59,262 nt of DNA, taken from contig JAFRWW010000017.1 of assembly GCA_017441585.1 (NCBI GenBank), forward strand, positions 1 through 59,262, given 5' to 3'. This stretch comes from Lachnospiraceae bacterium (GTDB lineage Bacteria > Bacillota > Clostridia > Lachnospirales > Lachnospiraceae). The notes under the pieces were generated by a model. That model searched no databases. It was not told where the DNA came from and saw only the letters and a list, made by a program, of their open reading frames with translations. Both the position numbers and the translations under genes were made by a program. Below are positions 16,020 through 23,619 of this stretch, piece by piece; the stretch's first letter is position 1; each line of letters opens with the position of its first letter.

Positions 16020-17003
16020 TTATTCGTACTCGATAGTGCCGCTGGGCTTGGGTGTAAAGTCATAGAGCACGCGGTTTACGCCTTTCACTTCTTTGGTGAT
16101 GCGGTCTACCAGATGCTGCATGAGTTCAAAGGGAATGTTTTCCACTGTGGCGGTCATAGCGTCAGTAGTGTTGACTGCACGGATGATGACAACCCACTCA
16201 AAGGATCTTTCACCGTTCTTTATTCCTGTGGATTTAAAATCCGGAACTACGGTAAAGTACTGCCATACCTTACCTTCCAGGCCGTTCTTTGCAAACTCCT
16301 CGCGAAGGATGGCGTCGGACTCGCGGACAGCTTCCAGCCTGTCTCTGGTGATGGCGCCGGGGCATCTGACTCCGAGGCCCGGTCCGGGGAAGGGCTGACG
16401 GTAAACCATATTTGCGGGAAGTCCCAGTCTCTCTCCCACTACTCTGACTTCGTCCTTGAAAAGTATCTTCACAGGCTCTACCAGTTCAAAATTCATATCC
16501 TCGGGAAGTCCGCCTGCATTATGATGAGCCTTGATACCTTTTTCGCTCTCAAGTATATCGGGCCAGATGGTACCCTGAGCCAGAAATTCTATTCCGTCAA
16601 GTTTCCTTGCTTCCTCGGCGAAAACCTCTATAAATTCGCCGCCTATTATCTTTCTCTTAGTCTCGGGATCTGTCACGCCGGCCAGTTTATCCAGGAATCT
16701 GTCGGAGGCATCCACATAAACCAGATTCGCCTTCATCTGATCCCTGAATACAGAGATCACCTGCTCGGGCTCACCCTTTCTCAAAAGTCCGTGATTCACG
16801 TGTACGCACACCAGCTGCTGTCCCACTGCCTTTATCAAAAGCGCAGCCACTACGGATGAGTCCACGCCTCCGGAAAGTGCCAGCAATACCTTTTTGTCTC
16901 CCACCTGCTCTTTAAGTGCCTTGATCTGCTCTTCGATGAATGCATCCGCAAGCTCCGGGGTGGTGATCCTGACCATGTCGTCAGGTCGTCTGTCATTTGC
17001 CAT
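16020..17003 (-). CDS. guaA: GMP synthase, ATP-pyrophosphatase/dimerisation subunit only
   Basis: The protein is 327 aa; the full two-domain GuaA is usually about 510-530 aa. It has the P-loop LALSGGVDSS (41-50), HVNHGLLRKGE, an ATP-PPase body and the GMP-synthase C-terminal dimerisation domain (RQPFPGPGLGVR, TFKSTGIKNG-like, ending KPSGTIEYE). It makes GMP from XMP, ATP and ammonia. The N-terminal glutamine amidotransferase domain is absent and the ATG has a good GAGGAGG site, so this looks like a genuine split, archaeal-style subunit. The partner amidotransferase is not in this window; ammonia-dependent activity is the alternative. It is downstream of two phosphatase genes on the same strand. 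Confidence 0.9.
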   Translation of the reverse strand: MANDRRPDDMVRITTPELADAFIEEQIKALKEQVGDKKVLLALSGGVDSSVVAALLIKAVGQQLVCVHVNHGLLRKGEPEQVISVFRDQMKANLVYVDASDRFLDKLAGVTDPETKRKIIGGEFIEVFAEEARKLDGIEFLAQGTIWPDILESEKGIKAHHNAGGLPEDMNFELVEPVKILFKDEVRVVGERLGLPANMVYRQPFPGPGLGVRCPGAITRDRLEAVRESDAILREEFAKNGLEGKVWQYFTVVPDFKSTGIKNGERSFEWVVIIRAVNTTDAMTATVENIPFELMQHLVDRITKEVKGVNRVLYDFTPKPSGTIEYE

Positions 17004-17103
17004 CTTGTACCTCCTCTATAATAATCATAATTTACATGTAACTAACCTTTTTATATTTTTTCATTCTCCGTTTTCTTAACGTGGCATCCGGCTTTATAAA
17101 ACA

Positions 17104-17775
17104 TCAACGATTCTGACCTGTAATAATATCAAAAATCTCCTCCGGAGTAGATGCGACGCCTATGTTTTTAAACTCCATCACATCCTCCTTATTTTCAAAA
17201 CCAAAGCCGTAAGTCACGCCGATGAAAGGACAACCTATCCCATCCGCACCTATGGCGTCATTATCCGAATCTCCCACCATCACGCACTGGTCGGGTGTGA
17301 GTCCCATCTCTTCTATACACAGACGGATTATATCAGACTTCGTCAGCTTGTTAAAATTGTCTGCGCCGTGGATCACATCGGAATGCTTAGCCAGACCGAA
17401 ATGCTCCACTATGTCGATAGCGTAATCTTCTCTTTTATAAGTAGCCACCGCATTTTTATAACCTACCTCACGAAGCCTTATCATGAGTTCCTCTATGCCG
17501 GGATAAACTTCTGCCCTGAAGAGAAACTCATGCTGTGAATATCTGTTCCTGAAGGAATTGGCAAACTCCTGAGCCTTTTCCTTTGTCAATCCGTAAACTT
17601 CCATCAAGGAACGCTGTATGGGAGGTCCGATGAAAAGTTTCTCATTCTCCGGCGTAATGGGAGGCATGTTAAACTCTTCAAGAGTAGCTCCCACAGTAGT
17701 CAGGATTCCCTCCCTAGTATTCAAAAGTGTGCCGTCCACGTCAAAGATGACGGCTTTATAATTGTTGGCGCTCAT
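17104..17775 (-). CDS. HAD-superfamily phosphatase (phosphoglycolate phosphatase-like)
   Basis: This 223-aa protein carries the HAD motifs: DVDGT (12-16) with nucleophile D12, a helical cap (20-80), a Thr-containing motif II around VATYKR, K in LTKSD, and the acidic GDSDND. The size and cap type fit the phosphoglycolate phosphatase/Gph group, which dephosphorylates small phosphorylated metabolites. The exact substrate cannot be read from sequence. The GAAAGGA ribosome site precedes the ATG at 17775. The gene is 100 bp upstream of guaA on the same strand. Confidence 0.85.
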   Translation of the reverse strand: MSANNYKAVIFDVDGTLLNTREGILTTVGATLEEFNMPPITPENEKLFIGPPIQRSLMEVYGLTKEKAQEFANSFRNRYSQHEFLFRAEVYPGIEELMIRLREVGYKNAVATYKREDYAIDIVEHFGLAKHSDVIHGADNFNKLTKSDIIRLCIEEMGLTPDQCVMVGDSDNDAIGADGIGCPFIGVTYGFGFENKEDVMEFKNIGVASTPEEIFDIITGQNR

Positions 17776-17801
17776 GTTTTTTTCCTTTCTTACATTTGTA
17801 A

Positions 17802-17852
17802 AGATCCTTCGCTCAGGATGACATTTTATCAGAATACTGCTCAGGATGACAT
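17802..17852. repeat. dispersed palindromic repeat, copy 1
   Basis: AGATCCTTCGCTCAGGATGA plus CA (17802-17823) is followed by a partial second copy ending CTCAGGATGACAT (17831-17852). The consensus in this window is AGATTCTTCG(CTTCG)CTCAGAATGACA, a short imperfect palindrome found in several intergenic gaps. Confidence 0.7.
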
Positions 17853-17853
17853 C

Positions 17854-17924
17854 TGATCAAGATAATGCATACTCGGAAGGATACCTGATCAGGATAATGC
17901 ATACTCAAAAAGATACCTGATCAG
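17854..17924. repeat. 32-bp tandem direct repeat
   Basis: Two copies of a 32-bp unit starting TGATCA.GATAATGCATACTC (17854-17885 and 17886-17917) plus the first 7 bp of a third. They fill the gap between the histidine phosphatase and HAD genes. No regulatory role is evident. Confidence 0.75.
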
Positions 17925-17960
17925 AAAGTTACTTGTAATAATATGCATTATGAATCCAGT

Positions 17961-18584
17961 CTATATTTTTTCATATGATACAAGTTTTAGATCAGCATCC
18001 AGCCTCAGCAGATAACCGTGTCCATTGGCAGGAAGATAATCATAATAATCTCCTCCGTCCAGGTAACTCATAAGGGCCATGATGGTGCCACCGTGGATCA
18101 CCAGTATCCCTTTGTCACGCCCTTTTGAAAGTATCTGTTCACAGCATTTTTCCACGCCGCTCCAAACTCTTTTGATAAAGTCAGCTCTTGCTTCACCGTT
18201 TGGCGGCGGAATGCGCCCGCTGCTTTCTATGAAGGCTCTGTAATCGGAACGCTGCTCAAGTTCAGCCCAGGTCTTTCCCTCAAAATCCCCGAAATCCATT
18301 TCCTTAAGATCCGGGATCACACAGGGGGTCATGTCCGGAAGGATCACTGCCGCAGTTCCCAGGCATCTCTTCATGGGGCTTGAAAAAAAAGGGATCCCGT
18401 CTTCATAAAAAGATGCAAGGACGGCTCCCGGTCCTTCGCTTTTATCATCAAATATCTTTTTTATCTCATCTCTCCCTTCACCCGTCAGTTCCAGATCAGT
18501 CTGTCCCATGTAACGCTTTTCTATATTGAATATCGTCTTTCCGTGACGGATCAAGAGTAGTGTTATGTTAACTTCCTTACTCAT
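17961..18584 (-). CDS. histidine phosphatase family protein (phosphoglycerate mutase-like)
   Basis: This 207-aa protein begins LLLIRHGKTIFN, with the catalytic RHG at residues 13-15. It has the acidic helix segment EMDFGDFEGKTWAELEQRSD and the second catalytic His in VIHGGTIMALMSY. These are the signatures of the branch including cobalamin-pathway CobC, GpmB-like and broad small-molecule phosphatases. The substrate cannot be assigned. There is no clear Shine-Dalgarno site before the ATG at 18584. The upstream leader instead carries one copy of the TTATGTAAAC element that also lies in front of the divergent membrane glycosyltransferase gene. Confidence 0.85.
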   Translation of the reverse strand: MSKEVNITLLLIRHGKTIFNIEKRYMGQTDLELTGEGRDEIKKIFDDKSEGPGAVLASFYEDGIPFFSSPMKRCLGTAAVILPDMTPCVIPDLKEMDFGDFEGKTWAELEQRSDYRAFIESSGRIPPPNGEARADFIKRVWSGVEKCCEQILSKGRDKGILVIHGGTIMALMSYLDGGDYYDYLPANGHGYLLRLDADLKLVSYEKI

Positions 18585-18595
18585 CGTGTAAATAT

Positions 18596-18825
18596 TTATG
18601 TAAACTTTTAATATTTATCGCACATCATATACAAATCAGAAAAGCCTCAAAAGATTCTTCGCTAATGTCCTAAGGCATCCACCACTTCGTGGTACCCCTT
18701 AGGACGAAATTCGCTCAGAATGACATTCGGTTATATCGGTCGCACAATTATGTAAACCTATATCGAATTTATGTAAACCGCAATGCGAAAATTATGTAAA
18801 CTTACAGTCCGCAGTTATGTAAACC
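18596..18825. promoter_or_regulatory. array of TTATGTAAACC elements in a divergent intergenic region
   Basis: TTATGTAAACY occurs at 18596-18605 and then at 18748-18758, 18769-18779, 18792-18802 and 18815-18825. The last four start 21, 23 and 23 bp apart, close to two helical turns. This looks like a set of same-face protein-binding sites upstream of the promoter at 18943-18970. The binding protein is unknown. Confidence 0.5.
18651..18725. repeat. dispersed palindromic repeat interrupted by a hairpin
   Basis: The repeat halves AGATTCTTCGC and TTCGCTCAGAATGACA flank a roughly 45-bp insert. The insert holds TCCTAAGG (18668-18675) and CCTTAGGA (18697-18704) as outer arms and CCAC-CACTTC-GTGG as the inner stem. 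It looks like one small palindromic element inside another. Confidence 0.6.
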
Positions 18826-18942
18826 GGTATCTCACCAAACATCGACAATTATTATACCATCTCACACATCCCATGGTCAAACGCTACACCGCTCCTTATA
18901 TCAAACAAAATCTTTCCATAGCCAAACAGAACACCGCTCCTC

Positions 18943-18970
18943 TTGTCTATCATAAAAAAAATGTTATAAT
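18943..18970 (+). promoter_or_regulatory. promoter of the GT-C-like gene
   Basis: TTGTCT (18943-18948), a 16-bp spacer and a perfect TATAAT (18965-18970). It lies 40 bp upstream of the ATG at 19011 and inside any longer reading frame, which is the main reason for choosing that start. Confidence 0.65.
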
Positions 18971-19010
18971 TGTTGCCGTATATCAAAAAAGCAACAAGGA
19001 TAAACATAAA

Positions 19011-21467
19011 ATGAATCAGGAAGAAATAAGAAAAAAAGCCGAGGAACTAGCTTTAAAAATTCATAAAAACAGATATTACATCATACTGGGACTCATCATG
19101 GGACTCTTCTTGTTCTGGGGTCTTTCGGTGTTCAGGGATTACGGTATATCCTGGGACGAGGAGATTCAGAGAAACCGCTATCTGGCAGGACTTCGCACCG
19201 CCATCACCATATTTGCGGGGCAGGACAAAGTACCCGAGGCGCTAAACAAAGAAGAGATCACATCGTTAGGCGTAGGGCGCCTGGGAATAAAACTTCCCCT
19301 TGCACTCATCGAAGCAGCCAAGGGCTTTTCCATGACAAATGAAAAGGTGTTTAAGATCCATCATCTTTATTACTTTCTGATCTTTTGGGTCTCAGCCTTT
19401 TTTGCATGGTATCTGTTGCGTCTTTTAGGCTTTGATCAGGCGTTATCATCCCTGGGACTTTTGCTTTACATACTCTGTCCCAGAATACTGGCGGATTCCT
19501 TTTATAATCCAAAGGATCTGATACTCCTGTCTCTTTACACCATGGAGATGTGCCTTTCCGTGGCGCTGGTCAAAAAATTCAGATACAAGACCGCCATTGC
19601 CCTGGCCTTTGTCTGCGCCCTGGTCACCACACTCAGAAATGCACTGGTATTTTGCGCAGTCATCTTTGCCGCATGGTATGCCTATAACGCCTTTATCACA
19701 AAGGACAAAAAGAAGATCATCAAGACTCTCAAGGAACTGGGGATAACCATAGGATCTAGTTTTATCTTCATGTATATCCTCACTCCCGGAATGTGGGTAA
19801 ATCTCTCCGGCTCCATCTCAAAAAAGATAGCCAGCGTGAATCCCACATTTTCCCACGGAGGCTTTGATCTGGTGGCGGGACAGCTTTTGAACAGGACCGA
19901 CCTGCCCTGGTATTATCTGCCCCTGACCATGACCCTCACCATTCCCTGCGTCTATATAATCTTCAATCTCATAGGCGTCTGGGGTTTCACAAAATACATC
20001 GCCAAAAACCTGGCCTACTGCATCAGGTTTCGCACACGTATAGATCATAAGCTAAATGAAAACGACAGAATACTGCTCATCATCCTGCTCCAGGGTGCCT
20101 TCTGGATGTTCTACACCTTTGTGTTCAGACCCATGCAATATAACCTGTGGAGACATTTTTATTTTTACTTTATCTACATGGTGGTCTTTGCCATCTGCGG
20201 ACTGAGAGTCGCCTTTACATCAGGTGACGCCGCCAAATATTCCGCCATCGCCTTCACCACCATATCACTTTTGCTCACCATGAGTTGGATAAAGCTGAAT
20301 CACCCTTATGAGTACCTGTATTTCAATCCCCTGTTTTTGTCAAAGGCAGCAAGGGAGACCGTACAGGATTACTGGGCGGTTTCATATAAGGGGCTGCTGT
20401 CACAAATAAAGGACGGCTCTTCCGCGGACACTCACATTTATCCCGACCTTACCGGTGACCTTCTCTTCGGTGAACCGGGCTGGGAAAACTATCATCTGGA
20501 AAAGCTGGAGCACACGGCAAAATACAGGATCTTAGAAGGCAATCCGGGGGACAATAATTTTTATAAAATCTTTAAGACCGTGGAGGTGGATGACCGCATC
20601 TGCGAATCTCTGGTCAAAAGAGAAAACTACACAAACCTGATCCGCAAATACTATTATGAAAACGGTGAGTTTTCGGGTGACAACACAGAGCACTCCGTCT
20701 ATGAAAGCGAGGCCACTCTCACCTGCGGGACAGACGGCACCGACAAGTGGATAAAGATAGAAGTGCCGGATGACATCACGGTAAACGAAATAGATTTTCT
20801 CTACGCCGATACTTTCGGCATAAATGACAGCGGCAAATATGTCATGACCACCGAAAAGGATGAGGTGATAAATGATGAACGCCTCTATGTGTCGGAGGAT
20901 GATGAAAACTACCGTTCATTACCGGATAAGGATCTCCTTAAGGAGTCCGACCTGCTGGGAATAAACTGCGGTGAAAAGCCCCTTGGCAAATATATACTGT
21001 ACAAATATGAAAACCGCATGGAAAGCGGCGAACCCGCCTTTGCCATAAGGCTTTTCGGCGAAGATAAAAACACTCCCGAAAAAGGAGAAGTATTCTTTAA
21101 CAGCGACGACACAAAGACTGCTCTTTCACAGATACAGTATCCCGAGCTCTTTGACGATAAGGATCTGACCTTTAAAACTTTCGGCGAGAGTTCCGGAGAA
21201 AAAGCCGTCACCATAGAGCTTAAAGATGATGCAAATGCGATCAGGGGGCTTCATCTTGACTGCGGCATAAACTTTATGCGAACGGGCCGCAGCATCCTCA
21301 TCGAGGGCTCCAAAGACGGCAGTAATTTTGAGCCCCTTTCATGGTACTACCAGGCAGCCGATGACTACCTGTTTTCCGTCCCCGCGTCATATCGTTTTTA
21401 CAGGATCTCACAGACTGATAATACCCATGATGGCTTTTCACTTTCAGGACTGTATCTGATACGCTGA
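19011..21467 (+). CDS. GT-C/GT39-like membrane glycosyltransferase with lumenal C-terminal domains
   Basis: The start is taken at ATG 19011 (MNQEEIRKKAEEL), because the promoter at 18943-18970 excludes the longer frame from 18783. The protein is 818 aa. The N-terminal half has about ten hydrophobic segments. After the first comes the acidic loop GISWDEEIQRNRYLAGLR, the usual place of the catalytic Asp-Glu in GT39/ArnT-type lipid-linked sugar transferases. From about residue 470 the protein is soluble and extracellular. It contains two beta-rich regions, the last (LDCGINFMRTGRSILIEGSK) resembling a discoidin/F5-8C fold. It probably adds a sugar from a polyprenyl donor to a surface polymer; donor and acceptor are unknown. 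Confidence 0.7.
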   Translation: MNQEEIRKKAEELALKIHKNRYYIILGLIMGLFLFWGLSVFRDYGISWDEEIQRNRYLAGLRTAITIFAGQDKVPEALNKEEITSLGVGRLGIKLPLALIEAAKGFSMTNEKVFKIHHLYYFLIFWVSAFFAWYLLRLLGFDQALSSLGLLLYILCPRILADSFYNPKDLILLSLYTMEMCLSVALVKKFRYKTAIALAFVCALVTTLRNALVFCAVIFAAWYAYNAFITKDKKKIIKTLKELGITIGSSFIFMYILTPGMWVNLSGSISKKIASVNPTFSHGGFDLVAGQLLNRTDLPWYYLPLTMTLTIPCVYIIFNLIGVWGFTKYIAKNLAYCIRFRTRIDHKLNENDRILLIILLQGAFWMFYTFVFRPMQYNLWRHFYFYFIYMVVFAICGLRVAFTSGDAAKYSAIAFTTISLLLTMSWIKLNHPYEYLYFNPLFLSKAARETVQDYWAVSYKGLLSQIKDGSSADTHIYPDLTGDLLFGEPGWENYHLEKLEHTAKYRILEGNPGDNNFYKIFKTVEVDDRICESLVKRENYTNLIRKYYYENGEFSGDNTEHSVYESEATLTCGTDGTDKWIKIEVPDDITVNEIDFLYADTFGINDSGKYVMTTEKDEVINDERLYVSEDDENYRSLPDKDLLKESDLLGINCGEKPLGKYILYKYENRMESGEPAFAIRLFGEDKNTPEKGEVFFNSDDTKTALSQIQYPELFDDKDLTFKTFGESSGEKAVTIELKDDANAIRGLHLDCGINFMRTGRSILIEGSKDGSNFEPLSWYYQAADDYLFSVPASYRFYRISQTDNTHDGFSLSGLYLIR

Positions 21468-21495
21468 CAGTCCTTTGAGAGAACAAATAAAACTG

Positions 21496-21524
21496 TTGAA
21501 AATAAGCGAATTTTGTTATATTAT
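21496..21524 (+). promoter_or_regulatory. promoter of the HPr-like gene
   Basis: TTGAAA (21496-21501), 17-bp spacer, TATTAT (21519-21524): a near-consensus vegetative promoter about 70 bp before the start of the HPr-like gene. Confidence 0.7.
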
Positions 21525-21593
21525 ATATTTGTGGAACTGACTTTGGGGAAGTCATTTTCAGGAGAAGATATTATTGAAGGGAGGGTTTTCCTT

Positions 21594-21857
21594 ATGGTAA
21601 GCCGGAAGGTTAAGATAACAAACCCCACGGGTCTGCACCTGCGGGCTGCCGGTAATCTGTGCAAAGAAGCCATGCTGCATAAATCAATGATCACATTTAA
21701 GTACGTAGGCGGCACTGCCAATGCAAAAAGCGTGCTTAGTGTTTTGGGAGCATGTGTTCGATGCGGAGATGAGATAGAATTCACCTGTGACGGCGAAGAT
21801 GAAAATGAAGCGCTGGAAGCTTTGGTGACGGCAGTTGAGAATGGCTTGGGTGAGTGA
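21594..21857 (+). CDS. ptsH: HPr-like phosphocarrier protein
   Basis: This 87-aa protein starts at ATG 21594 behind GAAGGGAGGG. The ATG is internal to a longer frame whose extra N-terminus does not match the family. It has His15 in NPTGLHLRAA, the residue phosphorylated by Enzyme I, and Ser46 in NAKSVLSVLG, the HPr-kinase site of Bacillota. The usual H-A-R-P sequence is H-L-R-A here, so position 16 is changed and the conserved Pro18 is replaced. It may be the main HPr or a regulatory paralogue. It has its own promoter and is followed by a hairpin before leuA. Confidence 0.8.
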   Translation: MVSRKVKITNPTGLHLRAAGNLCKEAMLHKSMITFKYVGGTANAKSVLSVLGACVRCGDEIEFTCDGEDENEALEALVTAVENGLGE

Positions 21858-21888
21858 TATCGGGGCTTGCAATTTTATCACGACTTTT

Positions 21889-21925
21889 AAGGCAGTGGGA
21901 TATACCGACTGCCTTTAACTTTTTT
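21889..21925 (+). terminator. terminator between the HPr-like gene and leuA
   Basis: AAGGCAGT (21889-21896) pairs with ACTGCCTT (21908-21915), followed by TAACTTTTTT. It lies 31 bp after the HPr-like stop, directly before the leuA ribosome site, so it could end the first gene or attenuate the second. Confidence 0.65.
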
Positions 21926-21939
21926 AAAAGGAGAGAGCT

Positions 21940-23619
21940 ATGTTAAACTTTAAACGCTACCAAAAAAATCCGGTCATGGACTTTAAAGACAGAACCTGGC
22001 CGAACAAAGAGATCGAAAAAGCCCCCATATGGTGTTCCGTGGATCTGCGTGACGGAAACCAGGCCCTCATCGATCCCATGGTAGTATCCGAGAAAGTAGA
22101 ATTTTTCAACTATCTGGTGAATATGGGCTTTAAGGAGATCGAGATCGGTTTCCCCTCAGCTTCCCAGATAGAGTATGATTTCCTGCGTGAGCTGGTGGAC
22201 CGCAAGCTCATCCCCGATGACGTAAAGATCCAGGTATTAAGCCAGTGCAGACAGGAGCTTATCGACAGGACCTTCGAAGCCATCCAGGGCATTAAAAATG
22301 TGATCTTCCACATTTACAACTCCACTTCCACTCTCCAGAGGGACGTGGTATTTAACATGAGCAAGGAAGAGATAAAGGATCTGGCAGTAAAGGGTACCCT
22401 CATGGTAAAGGAGGGAATGAAGAATTTTGACGGCCATATCACTCTGGAGTATTCTCCCGAGAGCTATACGGGCACCGAGCCCGAGTACGCCCTTGAGGTG
22501 TGCGAGGCGGTGATCGACGCCTGGGGCATCGCCACTCCCGAGGATCCCGTCATCATCAATCTCCCCTCCACCGTGGAGATGACCACTCCCAATGTATTTG
22601 CAGACAGGATCGAGTGGACCTGCAGGAACTTCAAGAACCGCGATTCCATCATCCTCTCCGTCCATCCCCACAATGACCGGGGTACCGGAGTGGCCACCGC
22701 GGAGCTGTCCCTTCTGGCAGGCGCCGACAGAGTCGAGGGCACACTGTTCGGAAACGGCGAGCGCACGGGTAACGTGGATATCCTGAACATCGCCTACAAC
22801 ATGTTCTCACAGGGCATAGACCCTAAGCTTAAGATAGAAAACGTAAACGAGATGATCGAGCTCTACGAGCGCTGCTGCAAGATAGAAGTTCATCCCAGAC
22901 ATCCTTACGCCGGAAAACTGGTATTCACCGCTTTCTCCGGCTCACATCAGGACGCCATAAACAAGGGCATAAAAGCCATGAACGAAAGGCACCCCGACAC
23001 CTGGCAGGTACCTTACCTTCCCATCGATCCTTCCGACATCGGCAGGAAGTACGAGCCCATCGTCCGCATCAATTCCCAGTCGGGCAAGGGCGGCGTAGCC
23101 TTCATCATGGATACCTACTTTGGCTTCAAGATGCCCAAGGGAATGCATAAGGAATTCGCTTCCGTCATCCAGTCCATCACCGAGGCCCGTGGCGAGGTAT
23201 CTCCCGATACCATCATGGCTACCTTCAAGGCTGAGTATCTGGATGCTAAGGAGCCCATACACTTCAGGAAGTTAAAGATAGACGATATGTCAGACGCCTC
23301 CGATTCCGAGTTTGACACCAGGGTAACCATCGTATACACAAACAACGGCGTGGAAAAAAGCTTCGAAGCAGTGGGCAACGGCCCCATCGATGCGGCTCAG
23401 CGCGGACTCATGGAAGAGCTGGATATCAGGATAAAGATACTGGATTATGAAGAGCACGCTCTCCAGTCAGGCTCCACCTCACAGGCGGCAGCCTACATCC
23501 ATATGCTGGATTCACAGACCGGCGACGTGACCTACGGCGTAGGCGTATCCTCCAATATCACCAGAGCATCCATCCGCGCCATATTCTCAGCCATCAACAG
23601 GCTTAAGCTGGGACAGTGA
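21940..23619 (+). CDS. leuA: 2-isopropylmalate synthase
   Basis: This 559-aa enzyme condenses acetyl-CoA with 2-ketoisovalerate in the first committed step of leucine synthesis. It begins like the longer LeuA type (NPVMDFKDRTWPNKEIEKAP), has the catalytic-barrel motif WCSVDLRDGNQAL and the metal-binding HPHNDRG, with GNGERTGN. The C-terminal regulatory LeuA dimer domain runs from about 430 to 559. GGAGAGAG precedes the ATG. Its TGA overlaps the ATG of the next gene (TGATG), so a membrane protein is translationally coupled to a biosynthetic enzyme. No other leu genes are near. Confidence 0.93.
   Translation: MLNFKRYQKNPVMDFKDRTWPNKEIEKAPIWCSVDLRDGNQALIDPMVVSEKVEFFNYLVNMGFKEIEIGFPSASQIEYDFLRELVDRKLIPDDVKIQVLSQCRQELIDRTFEAIQGIKNVIFHIYNSTSTLQRDVVFNMSKEEIKDLAVKGTLMVKEGMKNFDGHITLEYSPESYTGTEPEYALEVCEAVIDAWGIATPEDPVIINLPSTVEMTTPNVFADRIEWTCRNFKNRDSIILSVHPHNDRGTGVATAELSLLAGADRVEGTLFGNGERTGNVDILNIAYNMFSQGIDPKLKIENVNEMIELYERCCKIEVHPRHPYAGKLVFTAFSGSHQDAINKGIKAMNERHPDTWQVPYLPIDPSDIGRKYEPIVRINSQSGKGGVAFIMDTYFGFKMPKGMHKEFASVIQSITEARGEVSPDTIMATFKAEYLDAKEPIHFRKLKIDDMSDASDSEFDTRVTIVYTNNGVEKSFEAVGNGPIDAAQRGLMEELDIRIKILDYEEHALQSGSTSQAAAYIHMLDSQTGDVTYGVGVSSNITRASIRAIFSAINRLKLGQ

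Noticed and set aside
15864..16859. 331-codon plus-strand frame opposite guaA
   Set aside because: Shadow of the guaA coding strand; no ribosome site and no recognisable protein, while guaA is certain.
17004..17103. Purine riboswitch ahead of guaA
   Set aside because: The 100-bp gap shows no three-way junction or conserved purine-aptamer core.
18596..18825. TTATGTAAACC array considered as a CRISPR array
   Set aside because: Repeats are only 10-11 bp and spacers 10-12 bp, with no cas genes in the window.
18783..19010. N-terminal extension of the GT-C-like gene
   Set aside because: The stretch holds the operator array end and a TTGTCT-16-TATAAT promoter, and the encoded peptide is unlike a membrane-protein start; the ATG at 19011 fits better.
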